DNA from: Acidobacteriota bacterium
Lineage (GTDB): Bacteria; Acidobacteriota; Thermoanaerobaculia; Gp7-AA8
Direction of reading: 5' to 3'
Length of the DNA: 64,000 nucleotides
NCBI GenBank assembly: GCA_021325515.1
Contig: JAJPHC010000035.1
Location: 1-64,000 of the forward strand
Part shown: positions 44,983-54,503 of the stretch, one piece after another
Layout: every line of letters begins with the position of its first letter
How positions within the stretch are numbered: the stretch's first letter is position 1
Notes under the pieces: generated by a model
What the model saw: only the letters and a program-made list of their open reading frames with translations
The model's database searches: none
What the model was told of the DNA's origin: nothing
Translations under genes and position numbers: made by a program

Positions 44983-46578
44983 ATGAGAGTAGTCTTTTCG
45001 GTCCAGTACGACATTGTCGGCGAGCAGTCAGGCGCGGAGTTGCTGAACGCGATTGTTGGCGAGCTGAAAACGTGGATATCAACCAAGTACGTACGTACGT
45101 GGTCGAGATCATTCGATGTTCCTGACGGCGATTTCTCTGAAGCTCCGTTGACGGGTCACACGATCACCGCCCGATCTGTCTCACTCGCGGACCACGACTT
45201 GTACGAGGTCGAGTGGAAGCATCCACACGATTCTGACCTGTCAGCAAGCTGGGTCACCGGCTGTACGATCGCTCGATCCGGTGATCGCGTCTCGTTTGGG
45301 ATTACCGTTAGGCTCACGTCGGAGGCGATCGTCCTGCGGCCTCTCGGTTTCACCTTCGGAACTCCAGGGATCGTGCGCGAGTTGCTCACCCGCTACCAGG
45401 TGTTCGTCGGATCCTCGTTGGTGCGGAGCGATGTTTTCACGATCGGTGCGGCAGGCGTTCCGGAATTCGTCCACGAGGTCTTACTGGATACAGAACGCGC
45501 TTTGCCAGTGGTCGTGGTTTCAAGCGATCCTTGGTCTGACCAACCGCTTATCGATCCTCGTGTGCTGCAGCGACAGATCGCTGGCTTGGCGAACGTGGTT
45601 TATCTCGAAAACAAGTGGGCCGGCTTTAAGCTCAGCGAAATGCTCGGCAAGCAGCGGTCCGCGTACAACGGTGCTGTCAGAGTCTATTGGCCCGGCTTCT
45701 CGATCGAGTCGAGCCCTTTCGATCATCATCTTTATCTGCCCGATCAGATTCAAAGCGAAACGCCGCGGGTGTTTGCACGGAACCTCTTTCACTTCCTTAC
45801 AGGTATTGCCATCTTGCGATTCCGAGACGGCCAAGTGGTGTCGGAAACACGCAGAGAAATCGAGCGTCTGGAGGAACAGCGCATCGCCGAATTGCGCAAC
45901 CAGGTGGAGCGCGGCACAGCTACTGAGCAGGAGCTCACGACCGAAATCGAGACAGCTTGGCATCGTGCGGAGCGCGCCGAGAAAGAGCGTGACGGCCTCC
46001 TTGATGACCTAGCAGCTCTCAAAAAACAACTCGAGACAACGCAGAAGGACCTTGAGGCACAGCGTGCAAGTTGGCGGCAGGTCCAGGAATTCAAGCAGAC
46101 GGTCCCGGTGGCGGCCACCGAAACAGAACCTGAAGGTGAGTTTCGGTCAGTTGAAGCAGCATTCCTTGCCGCGAAACAGCGGTTCAGCGGTCCACTACTC
46201 TTCCTCGAATCTGCGCTTAGATCGGCGAAGGACTCGCCGTTCAAGCAGCCTGATCGCGTCTTCGAGTTGTTTGAGGCTATGTATGAAATCGCTACCCAGT
46301 GGAAGAAGCATGACGGGGCACTTGGTCAGCGCTGGGAAACTGCCTTCGAGACATTCGGGTTCGATTACCGGCCCACGATCTCCCAGACCTCAGAAGGAAA
46401 GTGGGCTAAGGATTACACATTCGTCTACGACGGCGTCCCCCGTCTGTTCGAGTCACACGTAACGATAGGTAAGAAGGGACCTGACTCCTGCCTATCTGTG
46501 CACTTCTACCGCGACGATGACAATCTCGTGCTCGTCATCGGCCATTGCGGCAGACACCTGACAAATACAAGCACATGA
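44983..46578 (+). CDS. Unknown coiled-coil protein of the defence operon, 531 aa
   Basis: ATG 44983 is preceded by GGGGGAGA in the end of the helicase gene. I do not recognise the family. The N-terminal ~270 residues look alpha/beta, with VVYLENKWAGFKLSEMLGKQ and YNGAVRVYWPGF. Residues ~285-375 are a long coiled coil (RREIERLEEQRIAELRNQVE and following heptads). The last ~150 are helical plus a small beta part ending FYRDDDNLVLVIGHCGRH. No nuclease or ATPase motif is visible. Codon use is more AT-rich than in the helicase gene. Its position between helicase and methyltransferase suggests a subunit or sensor of the system. Confidence 0.75.
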   Translation: MRVVFSVQYDIVGEQSGAELLNAIVGELKTWISTKYVRTWSRSFDVPDGDFSEAPLTGHTITARSVSLADHDLYEVEWKHPHDSDLSASWVTGCTIARSGDRVSFGITVRLTSEAIVLRPLGFTFGTPGIVRELLTRYQVFVGSSLVRSDVFTIGAAGVPEFVHEVLLDTERALPVVVVSSDPWSDQPLIDPRVLQRQIAGLANVVYLENKWAGFKLSEMLGKQRSAYNGAVRVYWPGFSIESSPFDHHLYLPDQIQSETPRVFARNLFHFLTGIAILRFRDGQVVSETRREIERLEEQRIAELRNQVERGTATEQELTTEIETAWHRAERAEKERDGLLDDLAALKKQLETTQKDLEAQRASWRQVQEFKQTVPVAATETEPEGEFRSVEAAFLAAKQRFSGPLLFLESALRSAKDSPFKQPDRVFELFEAMYEIATQWKKHDGALGQRWETAFETFGFDYRPTISQTSEGKWAKDYTFVYDGVPRLFESHVTIGKKGPDSCLSVHFYRDDDNLVLVIGHCGRHLTNTST

Positions 46579-46591
46579 GGCATACGCGTCC

Positions 46592-49500
46592 ATGACCGAC
46601 ACCCCTCGTCTCATCGAATTCGCCTTTCCGCTCGAACAGGCTTCGATCGACTCTGTACACGAGAAGAACGTGCGGCATGGGCACATCTCCACGCTGCACA
46701 TCTGGCCGGCGCGGCGGCCCCTGGCGGCGTGCCGCGCGGCGCTGATCGCCACGCTGCTTCCCGATCCCGGGAACGAGCCGAAGCCGGACGGGATGTCTGA
46801 GGCGGAGTGGGAGAAGGAAGTGCAGGCACGGCGGCGGAAGCTGTCCGAGCGGATCGGTGGGACGCTCGTGAAAACCATCGAACGGAAGAAGATGCCGAAC
46901 GGCAGCATCGTCGACCGGGAGAAGAAGGAGACGAAGGGCGGCATTCTGCACTGGATCGGCACCGAGCCGGCCTCGGGCGGACGGAAAAAACTCGAGCAGT
47001 ACCGGCGCGACGTCGAAGATCGCGAGAAGGAGCTGGAGTGGTTCCGCCAGGAAATCCGCAAGGCGTACGGCGGCCGCGCGCCGCGGGTGCTCGACCCCTT
47101 CGCCGGCGGTGGAGCGATTCCGCTAGAGGCGATGCGCCTTGGATGCGAGGCCACGGCGGCCGACATCAACCCTGTCGCCTGGTTCATCCTCAAATGCACG
47201 CTCGAGTATCCGCAGAAGCTCGCCGGAAAGACGCATCCGCTGCCGGACTTCATCCTCGAGGACGACGAGTTCATGACGTCTTTCTACAAGGCGCATCCCC
47301 ACCTCGCCGGACGAACGAAACGGACGAAGGCGCAGGCCGACAAGCCCGGCCTCTTCGATGCGCCGGAGACCGGACGCGCGCCGCGTGCCGATCTCGCCTG
47401 GCACGTGCGCGCCTGGGGGTGCTGGGTCCTGGCCCGCGCGCGGCGGGAGCTCGCGCCGTATTACCCGACGTACGCTGACTTCGAGCCGCTGCAGACCGCC
47501 GGGCCGCGTCCGTACGAGCGGCAGCCGATGCGTCTCGTGCCGTTGCGTGAAGACGGGACCGCGGACATCGGCGCGCTCAATCGCGACTTCGGCGCCGAAT
47601 ACCTGGCCGACCCGCGCAATCCGCGCTGGGTGGCGAAGCCCGCGGTGGCCTATCTGTGGGCCCGCACCGCGACGTGCAGGAACTGTCGTGCAACGATGCC
47701 TCTGCTCAAGACGCGCTGGCTGGCGAAGAAGGAGAACAAGCGCGTGCTCCTGACAATGGAGCCGAACGCGGAGAAGACGGGCGTCATCTTCGGCATCGAG
47801 AAGAATGCGCCCGCGCGTGGTGGCAATGCCGCACAGAAGCGGGAGCACGATCGCCGGCTCGGTGCCGGAACGATGTCGCGTGCAGGCGCCAAATGTCCGT
47901 GCTGCGACGCCATTATGACGATGGACGATCTCCGCGCGGAGGGGAAGGCTGGGCGGCTCGGTGCGTTAGCCACCGCTGTAATCGTTGATGTGCAGGGAGG
48001 CAAAGACTATCGTCTTCCCACCGATGAGGAAACTGCCTCGTCGGCAATTCCGTCGGGCACGATCGACAGGATTTACTCACAGGTTCCGTACGGTGTTCCG
48101 GAAGAGCCCACACCAGCTGGCGGCGGCAGTGGCGCCGGCCGCGCATTCTCGGTTCAGAAGTACGGTCTGATGAGGTGGCGCGATCTCTTTACGCCACGGC
48201 AGCTGGCTGCAGCCGGCGTTATTGCTCGCGATATCCGATTGATATCTAACGAAGCATCTCTACCCGCGGATTGGACCGGGGCCATACACGCGATGCTGCT
48301 ACTAGCATTCGATCGGTTTATTAACTACACAAGCACTATTTGCATCTGGGAACCAAATGCTGGTGAGATCAAGCAGACGTTCCTCCGGTTCGCACTGCCA
48401 ATCACCTGGGATTTCGCCGAAGCCAACCCTCTAGCGCCGATAGACCGTTACTTCGCGGGCGCCGTTTCCAATGTCGCCCGGGTTCTGGATGGGCTCAAAC
48501 CAAACTCTTTTTCCGCGCCATCATGTCGCGTCGAAAACCGGTCCGCTATCGTTCCTTTAGCTCGACAGTTCGACGCTATCATCACTGATCCTCCGTATTA
48601 CGACGCGATTCCGTATTCGGATCTCATGGACTTTTTTTATGTTTGGTTAAAGAGACTGGCTGTGGGAACCCCTCTCGAAGCCGCTTTCGCTTCCGAGCTG
48701 TCACCTAAGTGGAGCTCCGAGAGCCATGATGGCGAGTTGATTGACGATGCTAGTCGGCACGGAGGAGATGAGGAACAATCCAAGAGGACATACGAAGACG
48801 GCATGTCGCGGGCGTTTGATGCGTGCAAGGCATCGTTGGCAGAGAATGGGACTTTGGTTGTCGTCTTTGCGCACAAACAACCCGATGCTTGGGAAACACT
48901 TGCTGCAGCGCTGATCCGAGCGGGTTTTGTTGTGGATGCATCTTGGCCGATCGTCACGGAGATGCGCGGCGGCGTTCGGAACTTTGGTCGCGCCTCTCTT
49001 GCGTCCTCCGTCTGGCTGGTCTGCCGCAAACGCCCGCTCGACGCGCGCACGGGCTGGGATGAATCAGTTCTTGCCGAGATGCGCTCAACGATCTCTCGTC
49101 GCCTGCGCGAATTCTGGGATGCCGGAGTGCAGGGACCGAACTTCGTCTGGGCGGCCACTGGACCCGGACTCGAGGCCTACAGCAAGCATCCGGTCGTGAA
49201 GAAGGCCAACGATCCGGGTGCGACACTGTCGGTCGGCGAGTTCCTCATCCATGTGCGTCGCATGGTGGTCGACTTCGTGATCGGCCGCGTCCTCATGGGC
49301 GACTCCGCCGACTCCTCCGATCTCGCCGCCGCCGACCGGCTGGACAGCATCACCTCGTACTACCTGCTGCACCGTCACGACTTCGGTCTCGACGAAGCGC
49401 CGTCCGGTGCATGCATCCTCTATGCGACCGCCTGCGGCCTCTCCGATCGAGACCTCGAGTCGACCTGGGATCTCGTCACTCACAGCGGCAACACCTCGAC

Positions 49501-49918
49501 TGCTTCGATCGAGATGGACATTGACGCTGAAGACGCAGAAGAGGACGAGGACGAAGGAACGTCCGGTGATTCAGGAAGCAAGATCCGGCTCAAGTCGTGG
49601 GCGCAGCGCAAGCAGAAGAGCCTCGGCTTTGAAGCACCGGGCGGCCACGCGGTTCCGCTCATCGACCGCATCCACCGTCTCATGCATCTCTGGCGCGCCG
49701 GCGATGAATCGCGCGTCAATCAGTACCTCGACGAACACGGCCTCCGCCGTCATGAGCTGTTCCGCCGCGTGCTGCAGTCGCTCATCGAGCTGTCGGCCGC
49801 GGGCAGTGAGGAACGGTCCCTCCTCGAATCGATCAGCAACCACATTCTGGCGCGCGGCGTGGCGCCCGACACCCGTCAGTTGACGCTGGTCACTGCAGGC
49901 GGAGAGCCCGGAGCATGA
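46592..49918 (+). CDS. DUF1156-type DNA adenine methyltransferase
   Basis: The 1108-residue protein has the DUF1156-like N-terminus (FAFPLEQASIDSVHEKNVRHGHISTLHIWPARRP). SAM motif I DPFAGGGAIPLEA lies near residue 170, ADINPVAWFI follows, two CxxC pairs (TCRNC ~360, CPCC ~433) form an inserted zinc-ribbon, and the catalytic motif IV is DPPYYDAIPYSDLMDFFY near 668. It probably methylates adenine in DNA to mark self. Bases about 48000-48980 use clearly more A/T-ending codons than the rest of the gene, as if that segment had been exchanged. It overlaps the Fic gene by four bases. Confidence 0.85.
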   Translation: MTDTPRLIEFAFPLEQASIDSVHEKNVRHGHISTLHIWPARRPLAACRAALIATLLPDPGNEPKPDGMSEAEWEKEVQARRRKLSERIGGTLVKTIERKKMPNGSIVDREKKETKGGILHWIGTEPASGGRKKLEQYRRDVEDREKELEWFRQEIRKAYGGRAPRVLDPFAGGGAIPLEAMRLGCEATAADINPVAWFILKCTLEYPQKLAGKTHPLPDFILEDDEFMTSFYKAHPHLAGRTKRTKAQADKPGLFDAPETGRAPRADLAWHVRAWGCWVLARARRELAPYYPTYADFEPLQTAGPRPYERQPMRLVPLREDGTADIGALNRDFGAEYLADPRNPRWVAKPAVAYLWARTATCRNCRATMPLLKTRWLAKKENKRVLLTMEPNAEKTGVIFGIEKNAPARGGNAAQKREHDRRLGAGTMSRAGAKCPCCDAIMTMDDLRAEGKAGRLGALATAVIVDVQGGKDYRLPTDEETASSAIPSGTIDRIYSQVPYGVPEEPTPAGGGSGAGRAFSVQKYGLMRWRDLFTPRQLAAAGVIARDIRLISNEASLPADWTGAIHAMLLLAFDRFINYTSTICIWEPNAGEIKQTFLRFALPITWDFAEANPLAPIDRYFAGAVSNVARVLDGLKPNSFSAPSCRVENRSAIVPLARQFDAIITDPPYYDAIPYSDLMDFFYVWLKRLAVGTPLEAAFASELSPKWSSESHDGELIDDASRHGGDEEQSKRTYEDGMSRAFDACKASLAENGTLVVVFAHKQPDAWETLAAALIRAGFVVDASWPIVTEMRGGVRNFGRASLASSVWLVCRKRPLDARTGWDESVLAEMRSTISRRLREFWDAGVQGPNFVWAATGPGLEAYSKHPVVKKANDPGATLSVGEFLIHVRRMVVDFVIGRVLMGDSADSSDLAAADRLDSITSYYLLHRHDFGLDEAPSGACILYATACGLSDRDLESTWDLVTHSGNTSTASIEMDIDAEDAEEDEDEGTSGDSGSKIRLKSWAQRKQKSLGFEAPGGHAVPLIDRIHRLMHLWRAGDESRVNQYLDEHGLRRHELFRRVLQSLIELSAAGSEERSLLESISNHILARGVAPDTRQLTLVTAGGEPGA

Positions 49919-50976
49919 CCACCCACTCCTTCGACGAACGCTTCGAAAGGCGTCTCCTGTACACCCACAGTCTGGTCCGGACGATCCGAGTCCTCGGCGA
50001 GTACCGCGGCAAAGAGGAGCTCTATGCGCAGCAGATCCCTCAGGCGCTGGAGACGCTCCGCCAGACGGCGGTCATCCAGAGCACTGAGTCGTCGAATCGC
50101 ATCGAGGGAGTAACCGCGCCGCAGCAGCGCATCCGCGACCTGGTGGCGGAGAAGACGACGCCGCGCGACCGGTCGGAGCAGGAGATCGCCGGCTACCGCG
50201 ACGTGCTGGCGACGATTCACGCCAACCATGCCTCGATGGATCTCTCCGCGAATCTCGTGCTGCAGCTTCATCGCGATCTGTTCCGCTACACCGCCGAGGG
50301 GGGCGGCGTATGGAAGAACGTCTCGAACACGATCACCGAAAAGCATGCGAACGGATCCGAGCGCATCCGGTTCGAGCCGGTTGCGCCGCATCTCGTCGAG
50401 CCGGCGATGCGCGATCTGCACGTTCACTTTTCGGCGCTTCGCGAGCGCGAGACGATCGACCCGCTGCTGCTGATCCCCGCGTATGTGCTCGACTTCCTCT
50501 GCATTCACCCGTTTCGTGATGGAAACGGGAGAATGGCCAGACTGCTGACGCTCCTGCTTCTGTATCAGGCCGGCTATGCCGTCGGCAGGTACATCAGTCT
50601 GGAGAAACTCGTGGAAGAGTCGAAGGAAACGTATTACGACACTCTGAAGCAGTGTTCGGCGGGGTGGCACGAAGGGGATCACACGCTTCTGCCGTGGACC
50701 GAATACCTCCTCGGAGTGGTCGTGGCGGCCTACCGCGCATTCGAAGAGCGGGTCGGCTCGCTGACGACGGCGCGAGGCGCGAAGACGCAGACGGTCCTCG
50801 ATACGATCGGTGCCTTTGCGGGGGACTTCTCCACGTCTGAGATTCAGGAACGTTGCCCGAACGTCAGCCTCGATCTGATTCGTCGTATCCTTCAGGAGCA
50901 GAAGAAGTTGGGGGCGGTCGAACCGCTCGGACGAGGACCTCAGGCGCGATGGCGCAGAGTGAGGCCAGCGGAATAG
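49915..50976 (+). CDS. Fic-family protein with C-terminal winged helix
   Basis: The 353-residue protein has an N-terminal inhibitory-helix motif SSNRIEGV (the S/TxxxE-G form, residue ~62), a Fic core HPFRDGNGRMARLL near residue 198 that is complete for AMP transfer, and a C-terminal winged helix (about 285-345, STSEIQERCPNVSLDLIRRIL). Fic enzymes transfer AMP or a similar group onto a target protein. The motif class implies auto-inhibition. It overlaps the methyltransferase gene by four bases (ATGA), so it belongs to the same operon. Its target may be another system component, which is inference. Confidence 0.93.
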   Translation: MTTHSFDERFERRLLYTHSLVRTIRVLGEYRGKEELYAQQIPQALETLRQTAVIQSTESSNRIEGVTAPQQRIRDLVAEKTTPRDRSEQEIAGYRDVLATIHANHASMDLSANLVLQLHRDLFRYTAEGGGVWKNVSNTITEKHANGSERIRFEPVAPHLVEPAMRDLHVHFSALRERETIDPLLLIPAYVLDFLCIHPFRDGNGRMARLLTLLLLYQAGYAVGRYISLEKLVEESKETYYDTLKQCSAGWHEGDHTLLPWTEYLLGVVVAAYRAFEERVGSLTTARGAKTQTVLDTIGAFAGDFSTSEIQERCPNVSLDLIRRILQEQKKLGAVEPLGRGPQARWRRVRPAE

Positions 50977-51021
50977 GTACTGTACCTAGTAATTAGGTAC
51001 TCGATGCCAGTTGATACCTAA
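50974..51021. promoter_or_regulatory. TAGGTAC palindromes before the ATPase gene
   Basis: TAGGTAC-T-GTACCTA (50974-50988) is a perfect palindrome that includes the Fic stop codon. A second inverted pair TTAGGTA (50993-50999) and TACCTAA (51015-51021) follows. Four half-sites of one sequence in 48 bases indicate an operator for a dimeric regulator and a separately controlled promoter for the last gene. The winged helix of the Fic protein is one candidate binder. Confidence 0.6.
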
Positions 51022-51044
51022 TCACGACGGAGAGAGGAACACGG

Positions 51045-54000
51045 ATGCCGAAGAATCCCTGGAAGGCATGGCATGAGGTCGTTTCGCTGCGGGACGATCT
51101 GCGCAGCGGGGAGCTGCCGCTGCAGATGTTCGCGGCCGATCTGTACGAAGTCGTGATGCAGCGGGGGAAGCAGCCGGTCTACGAGGATCCAGCGAGTTTT
51201 TTTGCACTCACCTATCCGACGTACAACCTCCGCCAGCTCGTCCGCGACGTGATCCATCGAATCGCTGGGAAGAACGACAAGGCCGTCCGCCAACTCGAGC
51301 TGACCTACGGCGGCGGCAAGACGCACACACTCATCACGCTCTATCACCTCGCCATGAACCCTGCGGCGCTGCCGAATCTGCCGGCGGTCGAGGAGTTCAG
51401 GGAAGCGGTCGATGGGAAGCTCACGCAGGCTCGCGTTGCAGCGCTGAGCTTCGACAAGCTCGACGTCGAGAAGGGAATGGAGATCGTCGCGCCGGATGGC
51501 ACGCCCCGCTGGCTGCGTGAGCCGTGGAGCGTGCTGGCCTGGCAGCTCGCAGGTGACGAGGGACTACGCCTGCTGCACGCGGACAGCAAGTCCGAGGAAC
51601 GCGAGAGCGCGCCCGCCGAAAATCTCCTCACGGCGTTGCTGGAGATCCCCACGCAGAAGGGTCTCGGGGTTCTCGTTCTCATCGACGAGGTGTTGATGTA
51701 CGCACGCGAGAAAGCGGGTGCTGATCCTGCCGCGCGCTCGCGACTGGTCAACTTCTTCCAATACCTGACGCAGGCGGCGACGAAGGTTCCGCGTTGTTGC
51801 ATCGTGGCCTCGCTTCTTGCCAGCGATCCGGCGAAAGAGGACTCGTTCGGAAAGCAGCTGCAGAGCGAGTTGTATGCGATCTTCCAAAGGCAGCGCGAGG
51901 AAGCCGTCGAACCTGTGGTCAAAGCCGATGTCGCCGAGTTGCTGCGCCGCCGGTTTTTCACTCCTGACTCGATTCGGGACATCAACATCTTTCGACCTCA
52001 CGTCCAGGCGGCGCTGAAAGGCATCGCGGAGCTCGACGAACAAACGCGGCGTGAAGGGCCCGATGCCGAAAAGCGCTACCTCGCGAGCTTTCCCTTCCAC
52101 CCCGATCTGACCGAGGTTTTCTATACGAAGTGGACGAGCCTGAAGGGATTCCAGCGAGCCCGCGGTGTTCTGCGTACGTTCGCTCTTGCTCTCCGGGCGG
52201 CAGAACGCTGGGATCCATCGCCGCTCGTGACGACCGCAGCACTTCTGCATGAGCCGGGCTCCGACGATCTCTCCGAAGCGATGCGCGAGCTGATCACCGT
52301 GGCGGATCAGGAGGAGCACGAAGGGAAGAAGCAGTCGTGGAGTGCCATCGTCCAGGGAGAGCTATCGCGCGCGAGGGAGATTCAGCGCGATTCCGCGCGC
52401 GTCAACTTCCGCGAGATCGAACAGTCCGTCATCGCGACGTTTCTGCATTCGCAGCCGGCAGGACGGACGGCGCAAACGCGCGACCTGAAAGTGCTCGCTG
52501 GCACGACCCGTCCTGATCCAATCGAGTTGGACAAGGGCCTGAAGCGGTGGTTCCAGGTCAGCTACTGGCTCGAGGATCAATACGCAGCCCAGGACCCGCA
52601 GCAGCTTCCATCGGAATGGAAGCTCGGCCACCGGCCGAACCTGAACCAGATGCATGCGGTATCGGTGGCGCGGTTCTCTGATGACGTAGTCCGTGCGCGC
52701 CTCCTCGAGGAAATCGGGAAAGCGAAGCAGCTCGTGACGGGAGCATCGGCCTCCGGTGTGCGTGTGCACGTGCTGCCCCAGCGGCCGCGCGACATCGAGG
52801 ACGATGGACAGTTTCACTACGCCGTGGTCGGTCCCGCAGCGGCATCCGACTCGGGGAAGCCGAGTGCCGAGGCGCGGAGATTCCTGGACGAGACTTCAAG
52901 TCCGGACAAGCCGCGCGTCCATCGGAACGCGGTGATTCTTCTCGCTCCATCGAATGACGGACTTGCTCTGGCGATGGCGCGCGTCCGGGACCATCTTGGC
53001 TGGCTCGACGTACAGAACGAGCTGAAAAAGGACAGCGGCCTCGATCCGGCCCGGATGGCGACACTCGCCCTCAATGTCGATACGTCGCGCAATCGAATTG
53101 TGGACGCAATTCGCCAGGCATATTCGACGGTCGTCACGGTGTCGCGCGAAAACGAAGTCCACGCCTTCAAGATCAACGTGACGGACGAAGCGCATTTCAT
53201 CACGCTGAAGAATGACTCTCGCTCGCGGATCCAGGAAACCGCGGTAACAGCGGACGCGCTGTTGCCCGGCGGTCCGTATGACCTGTGGAAGTCGGGTGAA
53301 ACCAGCCGCCGCGTGAAAGATCTCACCAGCGCGTTCGCCTCGCACCCGCATCTCCCTAAAATGCTCAAAGCACAGGCCATCCACCAGACGCTCATGGATG
53401 GGTGTGAGCAGGGGATGTTCGTCCTGAAGCTGGCGCGACCCGACAAGAGCGTCCGGACATGGTGGCGCTCGCGCGTCGATGACGTCGCCATCAACGACCC
53501 GGCGATCGAGCTCGTCCTCAGTGAGGCCGCGGAGCTCGCGGAAGTGCCGCACCAACTCCTCGTCCCGGGCGTCTTGCCGGAACTGTGGAGCGGGAGCTCA
53601 ATCAACGTTCAGGCGGTACGTGATTACTTCGCGGGCAAGACAGTCGTGCGCAATGCGTACGGCGAGACTGCCGCCGTGCCCAAGGCGAATCCGGATGTCG
53701 TGGACAGCGCCATCAAAAGTGCGGTGGAAGCCGGGAATCTATGGCTGGTGAGTGGGCCAACCAGTCTTCTTGCCGAACCGGTGCCACACGGCGTGATTGC
53801 ACCCAGTGCGACCTTACAGGCGCCCCCACCTCCGATTGGAGGACACGAGATCCTTTCTCAAACCCTTCCTGGTGCCTGGGAGTCGGGAACGGCCACGGCC
53901 TTGTCGATCGCGACATCTCTTTCGCACAGGTTCGGCCAGACACTCCCATGGAAAAACGTTCGCGACGTCATCGACAATGCCATCCGTGCCCGCTTCCTCG

Positions 54001-54341
54001 ATCTGGATCCTACTTCCGGCTCGTGGCCATGCGATTTTTCATCCGCGCGATCCATTCGGTTGAAGGAGTCGTCGGCACAACCGCTCCCTTCTGAACCGTC
54101 TCACCCGAAACCACGAAAAGCAAACACCCTGGTTGCGGAGGCGGAACTCGCACCACGCGAGCTCCAGGACCTTGGGGATGTCGTGTCGAAGTTGCTCGAT
54201 ATCAAGGCGAAGCACAATTTCGAGATGAGGATTCGAGTTCAGATCGAAGTCGATGGCGCTTCCGCAGGTTCGTCTCCTGAGCTGAAGAACCTGCTGAATC
54301 AGATTCTCAAGGATGTAAACACCGATCTCGAGATGTCGTGA
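51045..54341 (+). CDS. DUF499-type P-loop ATPase
   Basis: The 1098-residue protein has a Walker A near residue 88 (ELTYGGGKTHTLITLYHL), a Walker B near 215 (GVLVLIDEVLMYAREKA) and an arginine-finger-like region in the following helices, typical of large DUF499 proteins. GGAGAGAGGAA precedes ATG 51045. The C-terminal ~130 residues include a Pro-rich linker and a small domain (FEMRIRVQIEVDGASAG). DUF499 ATPases co-occur with DUF1156 methyltransferases and SNF2 helicases in predicted defence islands. The likely role is DNA sensing or effector activation by ATP use. It is the last gene of the block. Confidence 0.82.
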   Translation: MPKNPWKAWHEVVSLRDDLRSGELPLQMFAADLYEVVMQRGKQPVYEDPASFFALTYPTYNLRQLVRDVIHRIAGKNDKAVRQLELTYGGGKTHTLITLYHLAMNPAALPNLPAVEEFREAVDGKLTQARVAALSFDKLDVEKGMEIVAPDGTPRWLREPWSVLAWQLAGDEGLRLLHADSKSEERESAPAENLLTALLEIPTQKGLGVLVLIDEVLMYAREKAGADPAARSRLVNFFQYLTQAATKVPRCCIVASLLASDPAKEDSFGKQLQSELYAIFQRQREEAVEPVVKADVAELLRRRFFTPDSIRDINIFRPHVQAALKGIAELDEQTRREGPDAEKRYLASFPFHPDLTEVFYTKWTSLKGFQRARGVLRTFALALRAAERWDPSPLVTTAALLHEPGSDDLSEAMRELITVADQEEHEGKKQSWSAIVQGELSRAREIQRDSARVNFREIEQSVIATFLHSQPAGRTAQTRDLKVLAGTTRPDPIELDKGLKRWFQVSYWLEDQYAAQDPQQLPSEWKLGHRPNLNQMHAVSVARFSDDVVRARLLEEIGKAKQLVTGASASGVRVHVLPQRPRDIEDDGQFHYAVVGPAAASDSGKPSAEARRFLDETSSPDKPRVHRNAVILLAPSNDGLALAMARVRDHLGWLDVQNELKKDSGLDPARMATLALNVDTSRNRIVDAIRQAYSTVVTVSRENEVHAFKINVTDEAHFITLKNDSRSRIQETAVTADALLPGGPYDLWKSGETSRRVKDLTSAFASHPHLPKMLKAQAIHQTLMDGCEQGMFVLKLARPDKSVRTWWRSRVDDVAINDPAIELVLSEAAELAEVPHQLLVPGVLPELWSGSSINVQAVRDYFAGKTVVRNAYGETAAVPKANPDVVDSAIKSAVEAGNLWLVSGPTSLLAEPVPHGVIAPSATLQAPPPPIGGHEILSQTLPGAWESGTATALSIATSLSHRFGQTLPWKNVRDVIDNAIRARFLDLDPTSGSWPCDFSSARSIRLKESSAQPLPSEPSHPKPRKANTLVAEAELAPRELQDLGDVVSKLLDIKAKHNFEMRIRVQIEVDGASAGSSPELKNLLNQILKDVNTDLEMS

Positions 54342-54456
54342 CGGCCAACTCTCGGGCCTGTTTGCTTTTCCGACAACTCCGTTTCGTTTGGACGTTCGGC
54401 GTCGCGAGCGAGATCGGTCAGAGCAGCGGTGCGAACTCGCGGTGCCCAAAAGTCAG

Positions 54457-54479
54457 CGCGCAGGATTCCCGTAGGATTT
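54457..54479. repeat. Sub-terminal island repeat, right copy
   Basis: CGCGCAGGATTCCCG and following bases match 41252-41274 at about 20 of 23 positions, in the same orientation, at the other end of the island. Confidence 0.5.
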
Positions 54480-54503
54480 GAGCCAGGGCGGCGTCTCGCC
54501 GAA

